DNA of 64,000 bases from JALOLV01 sp046295175 (GTDB lineage: Bacteria; Bacteroidota; Bacteroidia; Cytophagales; Spirosomataceae): the NCBI GenBank assembly GCA_046295175.1, contig JBKBNY010000003.1, positions 310,001 through 374,000 on the forward strand, read 5' to 3'. How positions within the stretch are numbered: position 1 is the first letter of the stretch; the number at the start of each line of letters is the position of its first letter. Below, piece by piece: positions 8,089 to 16,759 of the stretch. The position numbers and the translations under genes are program-made. Under the pieces are notes generated by a model. That model searched no databases and was not told where the DNA came from. It saw only the letters and a program-made list of their open reading frames with translations.

Positions 8089-9705
8089 ATGACTTTCGAC
8101 TTTATCATCATCGGAGCGGGTTCGGCAGGATGTGTCTTGGCAAATCGCCTCTCCGAAAATCCTAATAATCAAGTACTTCTGCTCGAAGCGGGCGGCCCCG
8201 ATAAAAAATTGGAGATTCATGTGCCAGCAGCATACACAAAACTACACCGAAGCGAGGTAGATTGGGCTTACGAAACTGAGCCTCAGAAACACGTCTTGAA
8301 CCGCAAGATTTTTTTGCCGAGAGGAAAAACTCTGGGTGGAAGTAGCTCAACCAATGCCATGGCCTATGTGCGTGGAAACAAAGAGGATTACAATGATTGG
8401 GCAAAATTGGGCAATCGTGGCTGGGGATACGATGATATTTTACCATTTTTTAAAAAATCGGAACACAATGAACAGTTAAACGATAAATTTCATGGAGTTG
8501 ACGGATTGTTGAATGTCACTTATGCCAAAAGCTTCAGGACTCCTTATGCTGAGGCGTTTGTCGATGCCTGCAAACAGTGGGGTATGACCGAAAACCACGA
8601 TATTAATGGCGAAAACCAAGCCGGTACGGGCTTTTTTCAGTTTACGATAAAAGATTCTAAGAGACATTCGGGGGCGGCAGCTTTTTTAAAACCTGCCATG
8701 ACTCGCCCCAATCTTAAAGTGATAACTCATGCACATACCAAACAGATTTTGATAGAAAACGACCGTGCAGTAGGGGTTGAGTTTATTACTGGAAAAAATA
8801 ACACCGAAAAAGCGATGGCTCGCAAAGAGGTGATTTTATCGGCTGGGGCATTTAATTCTCCACAAATTTTGATGCTTTCGGGCATCGGTGAAGCCGATGA
8901 ATTGAAACGTTTTGGTATTGAATGTAAACAGAATCTTGCGGGTGTGGGTAAAAACTTACAAGACCATCTTTTTTCGGGAATAAGTTGCACTTCAAATACC
9001 CGTCAAGGGCAAAATCATAATCTTACAGTTTGGAATCAGATTAAAGGATTAACTCAATTTTTTCTATCAAAAAAAGGGCCTCTAACGATTAGTCCGCTCG
9101 AAGCCGTTGCCTTCTGGATGACCGATGATAGCCCCGAAAGAGTTGATTATCAATTACATTTTGCTCCAATCCACATCGGGAATGATTATAAGGTTGATAT
9201 GTACAATCCAGATACTTTTCCGACTGATGAAGATGGGTTCACTATCTTGCCAACACTATTAAGACCCAAAAGTAGAGGATATTTAGGTTTACGCTCAGCC
9301 AATCCGCTTGATGCACCGATAATTCAACCCAATTTTCTCGAAGCAGAAGAAGACCGAAAAACAATGCTCAATGCTGCCAAAGTGGCGATGGAAATCATGC
9401 AAGAGCCTGCGTTTGATGCTTATCGTAAAGAAATGATTACACCGCCAAACCGAAGCTCAGACGAAAGCATTATGCACCACCTTTTGATGCAACTCGAAAC
9501 AGTCTATCATCCGGTTGGAACTTGTAAAATGGGTAATGATGAGATGGCAGTTGTGGATGATGAATTGAGAGTAAGGGGAATTGAAGGTTTGCGAGTGATT
9601 GATGCCTCAATCATGCCGACGATTGTATCGGGCAATACGAATGCACCTGTTTATATGATTGCCGAAAAAGGTGCCGATTTGATTATGAAAAATTACAAAA
9701 TTTGA
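8089..9705 (+). CDS. GMC-family FAD oxidoreductase (choline dehydrogenase-like)
   Basis: A 538-residue flavoprotein. The N-terminal FAD-binding site is IIGAGSAGCVLANRLSE at residues 6-22, followed by LLLEAGG. GMC signature 1 is PRGKTLGGSSSTNAMAYVRG (about 81-100) and signature 2 is GAFNSPQILMLSGIG. Near the C-terminus VYHPVGTCKMG supplies the catalytic His and GNTNAPVYMIAEKGADLI the conserved Asn and the FAD tail contact. Such enzymes oxidise primary or secondary alcohols; choline is the usual automatic label, but with no betaine aldehyde dehydrogenase or transport gene nearby the substrate is open. There is no signal peptide. It is divergent from the TonB receptor gene and followed at once by a strong hairpin. 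Confidence 0.9.
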   Translation: MTFDFIIIGAGSAGCVLANRLSENPNNQVLLLEAGGPDKKLEIHVPAAYTKLHRSEVDWAYETEPQKHVLNRKIFLPRGKTLGGSSSTNAMAYVRGNKEDYNDWAKLGNRGWGYDDILPFFKKSEHNEQLNDKFHGVDGLLNVTYAKSFRTPYAEAFVDACKQWGMTENHDINGENQAGTGFFQFTIKDSKRHSGAAAFLKPAMTRPNLKVITHAHTKQILIENDRAVGVEFITGKNNTEKAMARKEVILSAGAFNSPQILMLSGIGEADELKRFGIECKQNLAGVGKNLQDHLFSGISCTSNTRQGQNHNLTVWNQIKGLTQFFLSKKGPLTISPLEAVAFWMTDDSPERVDYQLHFAPIHIGNDYKVDMYNPDTFPTDEDGFTILPTLLRPKSRGYLGLRSANPLDAPIIQPNFLEAEEDRKTMLNAAKVAMEIMQEPAFDAYRKEMITPPNRSSDESIMHHLLMQLETVYHPVGTCKMGNDEMAVVDDELRVRGIEGLRVIDASIMPTIVSGNTNAPVYMIAEKGADLIMKNYKI

Positions 9706-9710
9706 AAAAG

Positions 9711-9749
9711 TGTGGCACGTCTGAATGAAAATAAGTCAGACGTGCCACA
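9711..9749 (+). terminator. GTGGCACGTCTGA hairpin after the GMC oxidoreductase gene
   Basis: A perfect 14-bp inverted repeat (9711-9724 with 9736-9749) and an 11-nt loop, five bases after the stop codon and facing the converging DUF2911 gene. It belongs to a family with GTGGCACG or GTGACACG arms seen also at 32941, 35659 and 47557. Confidence 0.8.
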
Positions 9750-9754
9750 TATAT

Positions 9755-10876
9755 TCACAATGCTTTTCCTGATTCTAACGTTTTGATGGCTGCCTCCAAA
9801 GTTTTTTTATTCAAATCATCTGGAGCTTGAGCAAGAGCCGCTTTTGCGTGTTCTAAAGCTTTCGGAATATTTCCATTGGCTGAGTATCCACGCATCATAC
9901 CCACATTAGTAGGCCATGCACCGTTATTTTTCTTGAAATTCTTTTCAAAAACTGCCATTGCTTCAGTTGGTTTTTTATCGAGCAATAATTGTCGGCCATA
10001 AGTATGAAGCTCCAATGGTTTGGCATTCTCTAATGCTTGCTGCATAGCTGTTGCGGCCTCAGCTTTTTTACCGAGTTTATCCAAAATCTTAGACTTTGTA
10101 GATAATGCTCCAAAACTATTTTCGCCGCCGAGTGTTGGACTTGTTGCAGAGGTAATCCAGTTTAGAGCTTGTTCATAATTGACGTCATTTCTTACGCACC
10201 AATTCGCTGCTGCAATCAGGCTTGGTGGGTCAAAACCCAACTCACCGCTCATTTGTGCCTGGATATAAGCCAAAGTAGTTTTTTTAGCATTAATTTCAAC
10301 TTTAAACGGAATACTCCATCGCTCCCAATCTAAACTGATTTCGACCGAGTTTTCGGTTTGATTATTGAAATTATAAGCCAATCTTTCTTGCATGGTAGGC
10401 TGGTTCTTTTTCTGGCGAGTACCTACACGCATAACATCCATGTCTTTATTGTAAAAATAGCTTCCCCAAGCATCAACATTTTTATTGAAAATCAACGTCG
10501 TAGAATCTGCCGAAAGCTGCATAAAAAGTGCATATTTACCCGCTGCTAAGGGTTTTCCATTGATTTTCACATCGGTCGAAAAAGAAATGGTCGTACATTC
10601 GTCGGCTCCAGCTCGCCACGGAGACTCTACATTTGAGCCATAGCCCAAGACTTGTGTTCCGTAATACGCAATGTCGGTACCCCAAATCTTACCTTCACGG
10701 CCTTTTACACCTGGTGCATTCCATCTTATTTCGATTTCGGTAACACCAACTTTTCGACCAGCCGAAGATGGGAAGTTTGAATTTTGAGGAATTCTAATTG
10801 CTTGAGAATAAGCGTTATAGCTAAAAATGGTTAGGATGATGAAGTGTAGTAATACTTTGTAATGAGCTTTTTTCAT
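9755..10876 (-). CDS. Exported DUF2911 protein with C-terminal helical repeats
   Basis: A 373-residue exported protein, started at MKKAHYKVLLHF, which opens a signal peptide ending SYNAYSQ (ten codons inside the longest frame). Residues about 30-180 fit DUF2911 (PF11138): IEIRWNAPGVKGREGKIWG, the LAAGKYALFM strand pair and WGSYFYNKDMDVMRV. The last 150 residues are helical and TPR-like (EAATAMQQALENAK, KALEHAKAALAQAPDDLNKK). DUF2911 proteins are common in Bacteroidota and have no established function. It converges on the GMC gene, with a strong hairpin between them. Confidence 0.85.
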   Translation of the reverse strand: MKKAHYKVLLHFIILTIFSYNAYSQAIRIPQNSNFPSSAGRKVGVTEIEIRWNAPGVKGREGKIWGTDIAYYGTQVLGYGSNVESPWRAGADECTTISFSTDVKINGKPLAAGKYALFMQLSADSTTLIFNKNVDAWGSYFYNKDMDVMRVGTRQKKNQPTMQERLAYNFNNQTENSVEISLDWERWSIPFKVEINAKKTTLAYIQAQMSGELGFDPPSLIAAANWCVRNDVNYEQALNWITSATSPTLGGENSFGALSTKSKILDKLGKKAEAATAMQQALENAKPLELHTYGRQLLLDKKPTEAMAVFEKNFKKNNGAWPTNVGMMRGYSANGNIPKALEHAKAALAQAPDDLNKKTLEAAIKTLESGKAL

Positions 10877-11119
10877 ATTCGATGATGATTGATGGTAGAA
10901 GTGCAAATTTAGGATAAATGTTTATTGGCACAATACCGAAAAATGTGGGATTTTTGAAGGTTTGAAAGAGAAACGTAGGGTATTCAAATGATGAATATTA
11001 AGACAACTTTATTTCAATCCTTTGTGTGAGTAAACAATATTTGATTAAAATTAGCCTCCAAGGTGCATATTTCACACTAAGTTATTTTTCAATTGAAGAT
11101 TTTTTGTGAGGAAGAAACA

Positions 11120-11152
11120 GATGGTCAAGTATTCTGTAAAATCCTGACCATC
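11120..11152 (-). terminator. Hairpin after the SnoaL-like lipoprotein gene
   Basis: A perfect 8-bp stem (GATGGTCA, 11120-11127, with 11145-11152) lies 11 bases beyond the stop of the minus-strand gene. Termination is inferred from position. Confidence 0.5.
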
Positions 11153-11163
11153 AGTTTTTATAC

Positions 11164-11829
11164 TTATTTTTCTGGATTGAATGGTAAAGATGACTTATGA
11201 ACAATTATTCTTAATTTTCCATCTTTGCCTTTCTTGAAAACCCAAGTTTTATCAACCATAACTTCTTTACCGTTTTTATCGGTAACCCAGACATTACCCA
11301 TTGTGATTGCCACCGAGCCATAAATCTGAATTCCTTCATTGCCATTGCCTGCATTATCGTAGCGAGCTTTTACCCAAGGCGTTAGAGCAAATCCTTTGTC
11401 GTTTGGAAATTCGGGGTCGCCACCAATAAAATAAGCCAATGCTCCTTTTTTAGTATTTCTAAATGTTTGCTCGCCGTAGGCCAACGTAGGTTTAAAGAAC
11501 ACCTTGCCATAGTCGTAATTGTAGGCATCTGAGAGTACCTGCTCGGCAAATGCCTTGTAATCGCCACCTTCTTCTTTAAGTTTCCCAATTTTTACTAAAG
11601 CGTCGCACCAAGCTTGCTGGGCAGCATTAACTTCATCGTAAGTAATGATATTTTGAGCCCCTTCTTCAACATATACCAAACCGAGTTGGTCTATTACTTT
11701 CTGGACTTCGGGGCTTGTCGCCGCTTTAATTTCTGAAATAGCTTGATTTGCATTTTCACTTGTCGATTTACATGAGTACAGCAAAATCCCCGCTAAAGCG
11801 ATGGTAATTGTAAGTGTTTTCTTAATCAT
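11164..11829 (-). CDS. Lipoprotein with SnoaL/NTF2-like (cystatin-like) fold
   Basis: A 221-residue exported lipoprotein; the signal peptide ends LLYSC, with Cys20 lipidated. The body has a conserved pattern: WCDALVKIG, then a DYKAFAEQVLSDAYNYDYGKVFFKPT segment, QTFRNTKKGALAYFIGG, DKGFALTPWVKAR and a C-terminal IIVHKSSLPF. I recognise it as the SnoaL/CaMKII-association-like family of exported proteins that automatic pipelines sometimes mislabel as phosphoribosyl-AMP cyclohydrolase. None of that enzyme's metal-binding Cys/His motifs is present. The role may be binding a small ligand in the periplasm; no substrate can be inferred. Alone on this strand, with gaps of about 300 bases on either side. 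Confidence 0.7.
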   Translation of the reverse strand: MIKKTLTITIALAGILLYSCKSTSENANQAISEIKAATSPEVQKVIDQLGLVYVEEGAQNIITYDEVNAAQQAWCDALVKIGKLKEEGGDYKAFAEQVLSDAYNYDYGKVFFKPTLAYGEQTFRNTKKGALAYFIGGDPEFPNDKGFALTPWVKARYDNAGNGNEGIQIYGSVAITMGNVWVTDKNGKEVMVDKTWVFKKGKDGKLRIIVHKSSLPFNPEK

Positions 11830-12138
11830 AAAAATTGAATTTACGTTTTAGTGTATTGTTCTTGTAACTGAACACTCTCAAAACGTATATACCAATTTAT
11901 TGTTTTATTACTCAAATACCCTCAACTATCAAAAAACTGATTTCTGTCAAGTCATTTGGATTGATGTAGTTACTGAAAATATAATGAAGATTGGTCTAAA
12001 TCACCGTTTAATTGATTGATTACAAGCCAATTAAACGGTGATAGTATAATGCTTTAGAATTATTGAAGTGATAAAGAATTCTGTCTGACCTATTGATATT
12101 TTCAATTTCTCTGGAGCGATAAACCCCAATGATATTAT
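11830..12138. other. Intergenic gap with one strong hairpin
   Basis: A 309-base space between two minus-strand genes. It holds the hairpin at 12001-12041 and presumably the promoter of the SnoaL-like lipoprotein in its first 100 bases. I see no ORF, RNA gene or further repeat. Confidence 0.6.
12001..12041 (-). terminator. Perfect 14-bp hairpin downstream of murA
   Basis: TCACCGTTTAATTG (12001-12014) pairs perfectly with 12028-12041 around a 13-nt loop. It lies about 100 bases beyond the murA stop and is the best candidate terminator for the DUF4290-murA unit. Confidence 0.6.
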
Positions 12139-13443
12139 CTATAATCTCACGATTTCCGCACCGATGGCATTCAATCGTTTATCAATGTTTTGGTAGCCAC
12201 GGTCAATTTGTTCTATGTTATCAATAATACTCGTTCCTTGAGCCGACATCGCTGCAATCAACAACGAAACCCCTGCACGAATATCTGGCGAAGTCATTCG
12301 GATTCCTTTTAATTGATGTTCACGATTCAGACCAATAACTGTTGCACGGTGTGGGTCACAAAGGATGATTTGAGCACCCATGTCAATCAATTTATCGACA
12401 AAAAACAAACGGCTTTCAAACATTTTTTGATGAATCAATACCGTTCCTTTGGCTTGGATTGCTGTTACCAAAATGATAGAAATCAAGTCTGGGGTGAACC
12501 CTGGCCACGGAGCATCGTAAATTGTAAGGATTGAACCATCAATCAACGTACTAATTTTGTAGCCATCTTGGGCCGGAATATGAATATCGTCTCCACGGAA
12601 CTCCATCTCAATACCCAATTTCTTGAAAGTATCTGGAATGATTCCGAGTTGAGGAATCTGACAATTTTTAATTGTTATCTCTGACTGAGTCATTGCCGCC
12701 ATACCGATAAACGAACCAATCTCAATCATATCTGGTAGCATTGTATGCTCGCAGCCGTGTAATTCTTTTACACCTTTAATCACCAAAAGGTTTGAGCCAA
12801 CCCCACTTATTTTCGCCCCCATGCTATTGAGCATTTTGCAAAGCTGTTGTAGATACGGCTCACAAGCGGCGTTATAGATTGTGGTAGTTCCTTCGGTCAA
12901 TACAGCCGCCATCACGACGTTTGCTGTACCAGTTACCGAAATCTCATCCATCCAAACGTAAGCCCCTTTCATATTTTTTCCTTCTACGGTGTAGAAAGCA
13001 TCATTTGGGTCGTAGAGGAATTCGGCTCCTAATTTCTGAAAACCAACAAAGTGCGTATCTAACGGACGACGACCGATTTTATCTCCACCAGGGCGAGGAG
13101 CTTTTCCTTTACCAAAACGACCTAACATCGGCCCAAGCAACATGATTGACCCACGCAAAGCCGCGGCTTTTTCTTTGTAAGCATCGGTTTCAAAGTACTC
13201 AAAATTAATATCATCGGCCTGAAAACGGTAGCTTCCTTCGCCAACTTTCGAGCGTTTTACACCCATATCCTCCAATAATTCCATGAGTTTGTTTACATCA
13301 CGGATATTCGGAATATTATGAATCGTAATTGGCTCTTTGCTCATGATAACCGCACAGATAATCTGCAAAGCCTCGTTTTTAGCTCCTTGCGGTATAATTT
13401 CTCCTTGTAGTTTACGTCCTCCGGTAATTTTAAATGATGACAT
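12139..13443 (-). CDS. murA: UDP-N-acetylglucosamine 1-carboxyvinyltransferase, Asp active-site variant
   Basis: First committed step of peptidoglycan synthesis: transfers enolpyruvate from PEP to UDP-GlcNAc in the cytoplasm. 434 residues from MSSFKITGG, normal length; the longer frame adds only five residues. The UDP-GlcNAc/PEP-binding N-terminus GAKNEALQIICA is present (Lys and Asn of the KN pair). The active-site loop reads PRPGGDKIGRRPLD. The position that is Cys115 in E. coli MurA is Asp121 here (bases 13081-13083), the natural variant known from mycobacteria and chlamydiae, which is insensitive to fosfomycin. The gene follows a DUF4290 gene on the same strand, a pairing commonly seen in Bacteroidota. 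Confidence 0.95.
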   Translation of the reverse strand: MSSFKITGGRKLQGEIIPQGAKNEALQIICAVIMSKEPITIHNIPNIRDVNKLMELLEDMGVKRSKVGEGSYRFQADDINFEYFETDAYKEKAAALRGSIMLLGPMLGRFGKGKAPRPGGDKIGRRPLDTHFVGFQKLGAEFLYDPNDAFYTVEGKNMKGAYVWMDEISVTGTANVVMAAVLTEGTTTIYNAACEPYLQQLCKMLNSMGAKISGVGSNLLVIKGVKELHGCEHTMLPDMIEIGSFIGMAAMTQSEITIKNCQIPQLGIIPDTFKKLGIEMEFRGDDIHIPAQDGYKISTLIDGSILTIYDAPWPGFTPDLISIILVTAIQAKGTVLIHQKMFESRLFFVDKLIDMGAQIILCDPHRATVIGLNREHQLKGIRMTSPDIRAGVSLLIAAMSAQGTSIIDNIEQIDRGYQNIDKRLNAIGAEIVRL

Positions 13444-13640
13444 CTTTGTTAGTTTCAAAATTTTGTGGGTTTCAAAGTTTCAAAAATGTAACTTCAAAAC
13501 TTCACAATTTAATTATTGTAAATTCTTTTGAATTGATTTGTCGATGCAGACACTGACTGTAACTGACGTTTTGTAAGTTTCAAAGTCTTAGATTTTAATA
13601 GTTACAATTTTTAAAACTCTTAAACTGTAAACTCCAAACC

Positions 13641-14363
13641 TTATCTTCTTCTTCTGTTATTATCTCTATTATCACGGCTTTTGAAACCGCCACCACCGCG
13701 GTTATCACGATTATCTCGTCCGTTATTGCGGTTGTTGTTATTGTTACGATTGTTATTATTATTGTTGCGTTGATTGTTGTTATTATTATTTCTCGGATTG
13801 ACCTGCATTTGCTGACGCGGACGATTACTGTTACCATCTTTTGGTGATGAATCCATCAAGCCATTGGCACGTAAATCATCAATCTCGGCTTGGAGTTTAA
13901 AGCCCGATAATTCGAGAATCTGTTGCAAACAATCTTCGGTTTCGATTGAGTCTTTATTCCATGTCTGATAAAATTGTTTCATCAATCTAACCAAATAAGA
14001 AACAAAGGCTTTGCGTTCTTCGTAAGTCTCGGTTACAATGGCTTTCAAAACCAAAATCTCAAGGTTTCGACCATAATAACGGTGTTTGAGACGGTTCTGA
14101 TTATAAGGAACAGTCATTGGTTTTTTACCAAGAATCTCTTTTGGTGGTGCAGGGAAAGGGCTATCAACATCTAAATCGAAGTTTGTGATGATATAAAGGT
14201 CATCCCAAAGTTTTTTAGAATAATCTTGCCCTTCACGCATATTTGGATGAATCTGACGCATCAATTCAATCAAAATATGAGCATATTTAGTGCGTTGTTC
14301 TTTATCGGGTAGGCTGATGATATAATCAGCGAGTTTTTGTACGTTACTTCCGTATTCTTTCAT
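13641..14363 (-). CDS. DUF4290 protein with Asn/Arg-rich C-terminal tail
   Basis: A 240-residue cytoplasmic protein without signal peptide. Residues 1-165 match DUF4290 (PF14123): KLADYIISLPDKEQRTKYA, HPNMREGQDYSKKLWDDL, and YGRNLEILVLKAIVTE. From about residue 178 the chain becomes low-complexity: runs of Asn broken by Arg, then a GRDNRDNRGGGGFKSRDNRD stretch ending RRRR. Such RGG-like tails often bind RNA; that is inference. The DNA under the tail is a run of AAC/AAT repeats and so prone to length change. It sits upstream of murA with a gap of about 200 bases of AAAGTTTC-rich sequence, and the two are probably co-transcribed. Confidence 0.85.
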   Translation of the reverse strand: MKEYGSNVQKLADYIISLPDKEQRTKYAHILIELMRQIHPNMREGQDYSKKLWDDLYIITNFDLDVDSPFPAPPKEILGKKPMTVPYNQNRLKHRYYGRNLEILVLKAIVTETYEERKAFVSYLVRLMKQFYQTWNKDSIETEDCLQQILELSGFKLQAEIDDLRANGLMDSSPKDGNSNRPRQQMQVNPRNNNNNNQRNNNNNNRNNNNNRNNGRDNRDNRGGGGFKSRDNRDNNRRRR

Positions 14364-14370
14364 AATTAAT

Positions 14371-14472
14371 GAATGTCATTCACTTTGTGTCATTGGGTAG
14401 TCATTAGATTATCGTTCAATAGAAAGTATGTTTTACCATCGAATGACAACAGAATTACAACTGAATGACAAT
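14371..14472. repeat. Imperfect inverted repeat of GAATGACA units
   Basis: AATGTCATTC and TGTCATT units (14371-14400) face GAATGACAAC and GAATGACAAT units (14441-14472). The region lies between divergent genes, where promoters for both must also lie. The match is loose, so I only note it as another member of the hairpin-prone intergenic sequences of this genome. Confidence 0.4.
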
Positions 14473-14587
14473 GTAATATTGGCAAAAGTAATAAATAAAT
14501 GCGGTTTCAGCCGAAATTTTCTCTAATTTTAGGCAAAAATATTAGTTTTCAGTTCACAACACAATACATTGCTATTTTTGAGGATAG

Positions 14588-16162
14588 ATGACCAAGGCAA
14601 TTCATAAATCAATCTACATTAAAGCTTGTGGATTTTTACTATTGTATGCTTTTCTGAGCGGATGTTCTAAGAAAGTTACCCAACAGTTTACTACTAAAGT
14701 TACTGCTCCAAAACGTGAGTTTCGTGCGGTTTGGGTTGCAACCATCGATAACATTGATTTTCCGAGTCGCAAAGGCTTACCCTCCGAAACTCAGCAACAA
14801 GAGTATCGCAATATTCTTGATTCACACCGAAAAGTAGGCGTAAATGCCGTTTTGGTGCAAGTTCGTGCCGCATCAGATGCCTTTTACGCTCGAAGTGTAG
14901 AGCCGTGGTCGGAGTGGTTGATGGGCGAGCAGGGAAAAGCCCCCGAGCCATATTACGACCCAATGCGTTTTATGATTGAAGAAACCCATCAACGCAATAT
15001 GGAGTTTCATGCTTGGCTCAACATGAATCGCGGTACTCACAAAGTCTCTAAAAGTATTGCCAAAGACCACATTACCAACACAAAACCGCACTGGTTTGTG
15101 GCTTATAATGGCTATAAATTTTATAACCTCGGTATTCCAGAAGTTCGTAAATACATCACCGATATTGTGGTGAATATTGTGAAATATTACGATGTTGACG
15201 GTATCCATTTCGATGATTATTTCTATCCGTATCCAGTAGCGGGAGAGAAATTCAGAGACGAAGAAACTTTCAAAAAATATGGTCAAGGATTCAAAAATAT
15301 TGATGATTGGCGACGTAACAATGTAGATTTGATTGTTAAAGAAATCGGGGAGGCCATTAAAAAAGAAAAACCGAAGGTCAAATACGGAATCAGCCCGTTT
15401 GGGGTTTGGCGAAACGCCAGTAGCGACCCCGCAGGCTCTCAGACTCAAGGAGGGCAGTCGTCGTACGATAACCTTTACGCTGATACCCGCAAGTGGGTTC
15501 AGAAAGGTTGGGTCGATTACATTGCACCACAAATTTATTTTAGTTTTGAGTTTGATAAAGTTCCGTACAAAAACTTGGTGGATTGGTGGGTAAAAAATGC
15601 CCATAGTAAGCATGTTTATATTGGGCATGGTTCGTACCGTGTTTTGGCAAATAGTAAAGAAAAAGGCTGGAATGACATGACCCAAATCCCACGACAGATT
15701 CGATACAATCGTTTGTTGAAACCCATTAGCGGTAGTATATTTTTTAGTTCTAAATCATTGATAAAGAATGAGTTAGGGTTTAGCGATTCACTCCGTAATT
15801 TTTATAAATATCCTGCACTGATGCCTACAATGCCTTGGATTGACAATATTCCACCGAATCCACCGGCAAATGTTAAGGTAAAACCTATTGCCGATTTGGG
15901 CGTGGCCGTGACTTGGGAATTACCCCAACAACCACCCAAAGATGGTGACGAGGTGAGTGCATTTGTTGTCTATCGTTTTGATGAAAATGAGGTAATTAAT
16001 ACCGAAAATCCAGCTCGAATAGCTCAGATTGTGCGAAACGAAGGCCTATTAAATTTTGTAGATAGAAATCCAAATCCGAACAAAAAATATGTCTATGTCG
16101 TCACGGCTCTTGATAGGCTACACAACGAAAGTAAACCAAGTAATTCGGTGAGTTTAAAGTAG
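14588..16162 (+). CDS. Glycosyl-hydrolase-like GHL10 (DUF187) lipoprotein with FN3 domain
   Basis: A 524-residue exported lipoprotein; the signal peptide ends AFLSGC (Cys26). Residues about 42-400 form the GHL10 TIM barrel (PF02638): REFRAVWVATIDNIDFPS at the start, VNAVLVQVRAASDAFY, and the family hallmark VDGIHFDDYFYP with acidic residues at the active site, then KYGISPFGVW. Residues about 425-520 form one fibronectin type III domain (PPANVKVKPIADLGVAVTWE). E. coli DigH (YddW), of the same family, cuts glycan strands stripped of peptide, so peptidoglycan turnover is a reasonable guess. Cell-wall genes nearby (murA, mpl) fit but prove nothing. A DinB-like gene follows after 30 bases. Confidence 0.85.
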   Translation: MTKAIHKSIYIKACGFLLLYAFLSGCSKKVTQQFTTKVTAPKREFRAVWVATIDNIDFPSRKGLPSETQQQEYRNILDSHRKVGVNAVLVQVRAASDAFYARSVEPWSEWLMGEQGKAPEPYYDPMRFMIEETHQRNMEFHAWLNMNRGTHKVSKSIAKDHITNTKPHWFVAYNGYKFYNLGIPEVRKYITDIVVNIVKYYDVDGIHFDDYFYPYPVAGEKFRDEETFKKYGQGFKNIDDWRRNNVDLIVKEIGEAIKKEKPKVKYGISPFGVWRNASSDPAGSQTQGGQSSYDNLYADTRKWVQKGWVDYIAPQIYFSFEFDKVPYKNLVDWWVKNAHSKHVYIGHGSYRVLANSKEKGWNDMTQIPRQIRYNRLLKPISGSIFFSSKSLIKNELGFSDSLRNFYKYPALMPTMPWIDNIPPNPPANVKVKPIADLGVAVTWELPQQPPKDGDEVSAFVVYRFDENEVINTENPARIAQIVRNEGLLNFVDRNPNPNKKYVYVVTALDRLHNESKPSNSVSLK

Positions 16163-16192
16163 ATTTTTGAGTAATACCGCAACAAAACCAAT

Positions 16193-16717
16193 ATGGATTT
16201 AACATCAAAAGAGATTTATGACAACCTCGAAAGGGTTGTAAATCAATACATTATTAGTTTAGATGAATATTCAGACCCACAATTCTCGACCAAACGAGAT
16301 GCCGAAACTTGGTCTTTGGGGCAGATGTATGAGCATTTGGTATTGACCTCAAATTTCTTTTTTATGGCAAATGTGATGCGATGTCTCGAACAACGCAAAG
16401 GGCAGATTGGCGGGGAGAAAAACGAATGGGGCGAAAAACAATTCAAATACGGTGGTTTCCCGCCTCGTAAATTTAAGATTCCAGAAGTTTTGCAAGGCCC
16501 CGAGCCTGTTGCGAAATCGAGAGACGAATACAAATCTTTGCTCAGAAAAGTGTTGGAAGATGCCCGAAAATTAGTAGAGCCAATTGCACAAAATAATGGC
16601 GAATACAAAACGCTACACCCTCCTTTTGGGTTTTTGAATGCAAACGAATGGTTTTATATGATGGAGATGCACTTTAGGCATCATCTTAGACAGAAGGAGG
16701 AATTGGAAATGGTATAA
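16193..16717 (+). CDS. DinB-like metal-dependent protein
   Basis: A 174-residue protein with the four-helix DinB/YfiT-like fold. The three metal-binding histidines are visible: His48 in MYEHL and, near the C-terminus, His160 and His163/164 in MEMHFRHHLRQ. The W-SLGQMxEHL start and the LNANEWFYMMEMHFRHH end are typical of the DinB_2 group. Known relatives transfer thiols such as bacillithiol or mycothiol; the substrate here is unknown. It lies 30 bases downstream of the GHL10 gene and is closed by a good terminator, so the two probably form one transcript. Confidence 0.8.
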   Translation: MDLTSKEIYDNLERVVNQYIISLDEYSDPQFSTKRDAETWSLGQMYEHLVLTSNFFFMANVMRCLEQRKGQIGGEKNEWGEKQFKYGGFPPRKFKIPEVLQGPEPVAKSRDEYKSLLRKVLEDARKLVEPIAQNNGEYKTLHPPFGFLNANEWFYMMEMHFRHHLRQKEELEMV

Positions 16718-16719
16718 GA

Positions 16720-16748
16720 GAAGCCCCAAATCGAAAGATTGGGGCTTC
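16720..16748 (+). terminator. Terminator between the DinB-like gene and speA
   Basis: GAAGCCCCA and ATC pair with their complements around a GAAA tetraloop (one bulged A), two bases after the DinB stop codon. It also serves as the end region of the converging arginine decarboxylase gene. Confidence 0.85.
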
Positions 16749-16759
16749 ATTTGGTATTA

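Noticed and set aside
7939..8220. 93-codon minus-strand ORF between the TonB receptor and GMC genes
   Set aside because: Overlaps the start of the GMC gene and has no recognisable feature.
11164..11829. Phosphoribosyl-AMP cyclohydrolase (a label this family sometimes gets)
   Set aside because: It is an exported lipoprotein lacking the metal-binding Cys and His motifs of HisI.
13444..13640. AAAGTTTC-rich stretch between murA and the DUF4290 gene considered as a CRISPR-like or regulatory array
   Set aside because: The repeated words are short, irregular and without unique spacers; low complexity is enough to explain them.
14873..15685. 270-codon ORF on the minus strand
   Set aside because: Fully antisense to the clear GHL10 gene and without any family pattern.
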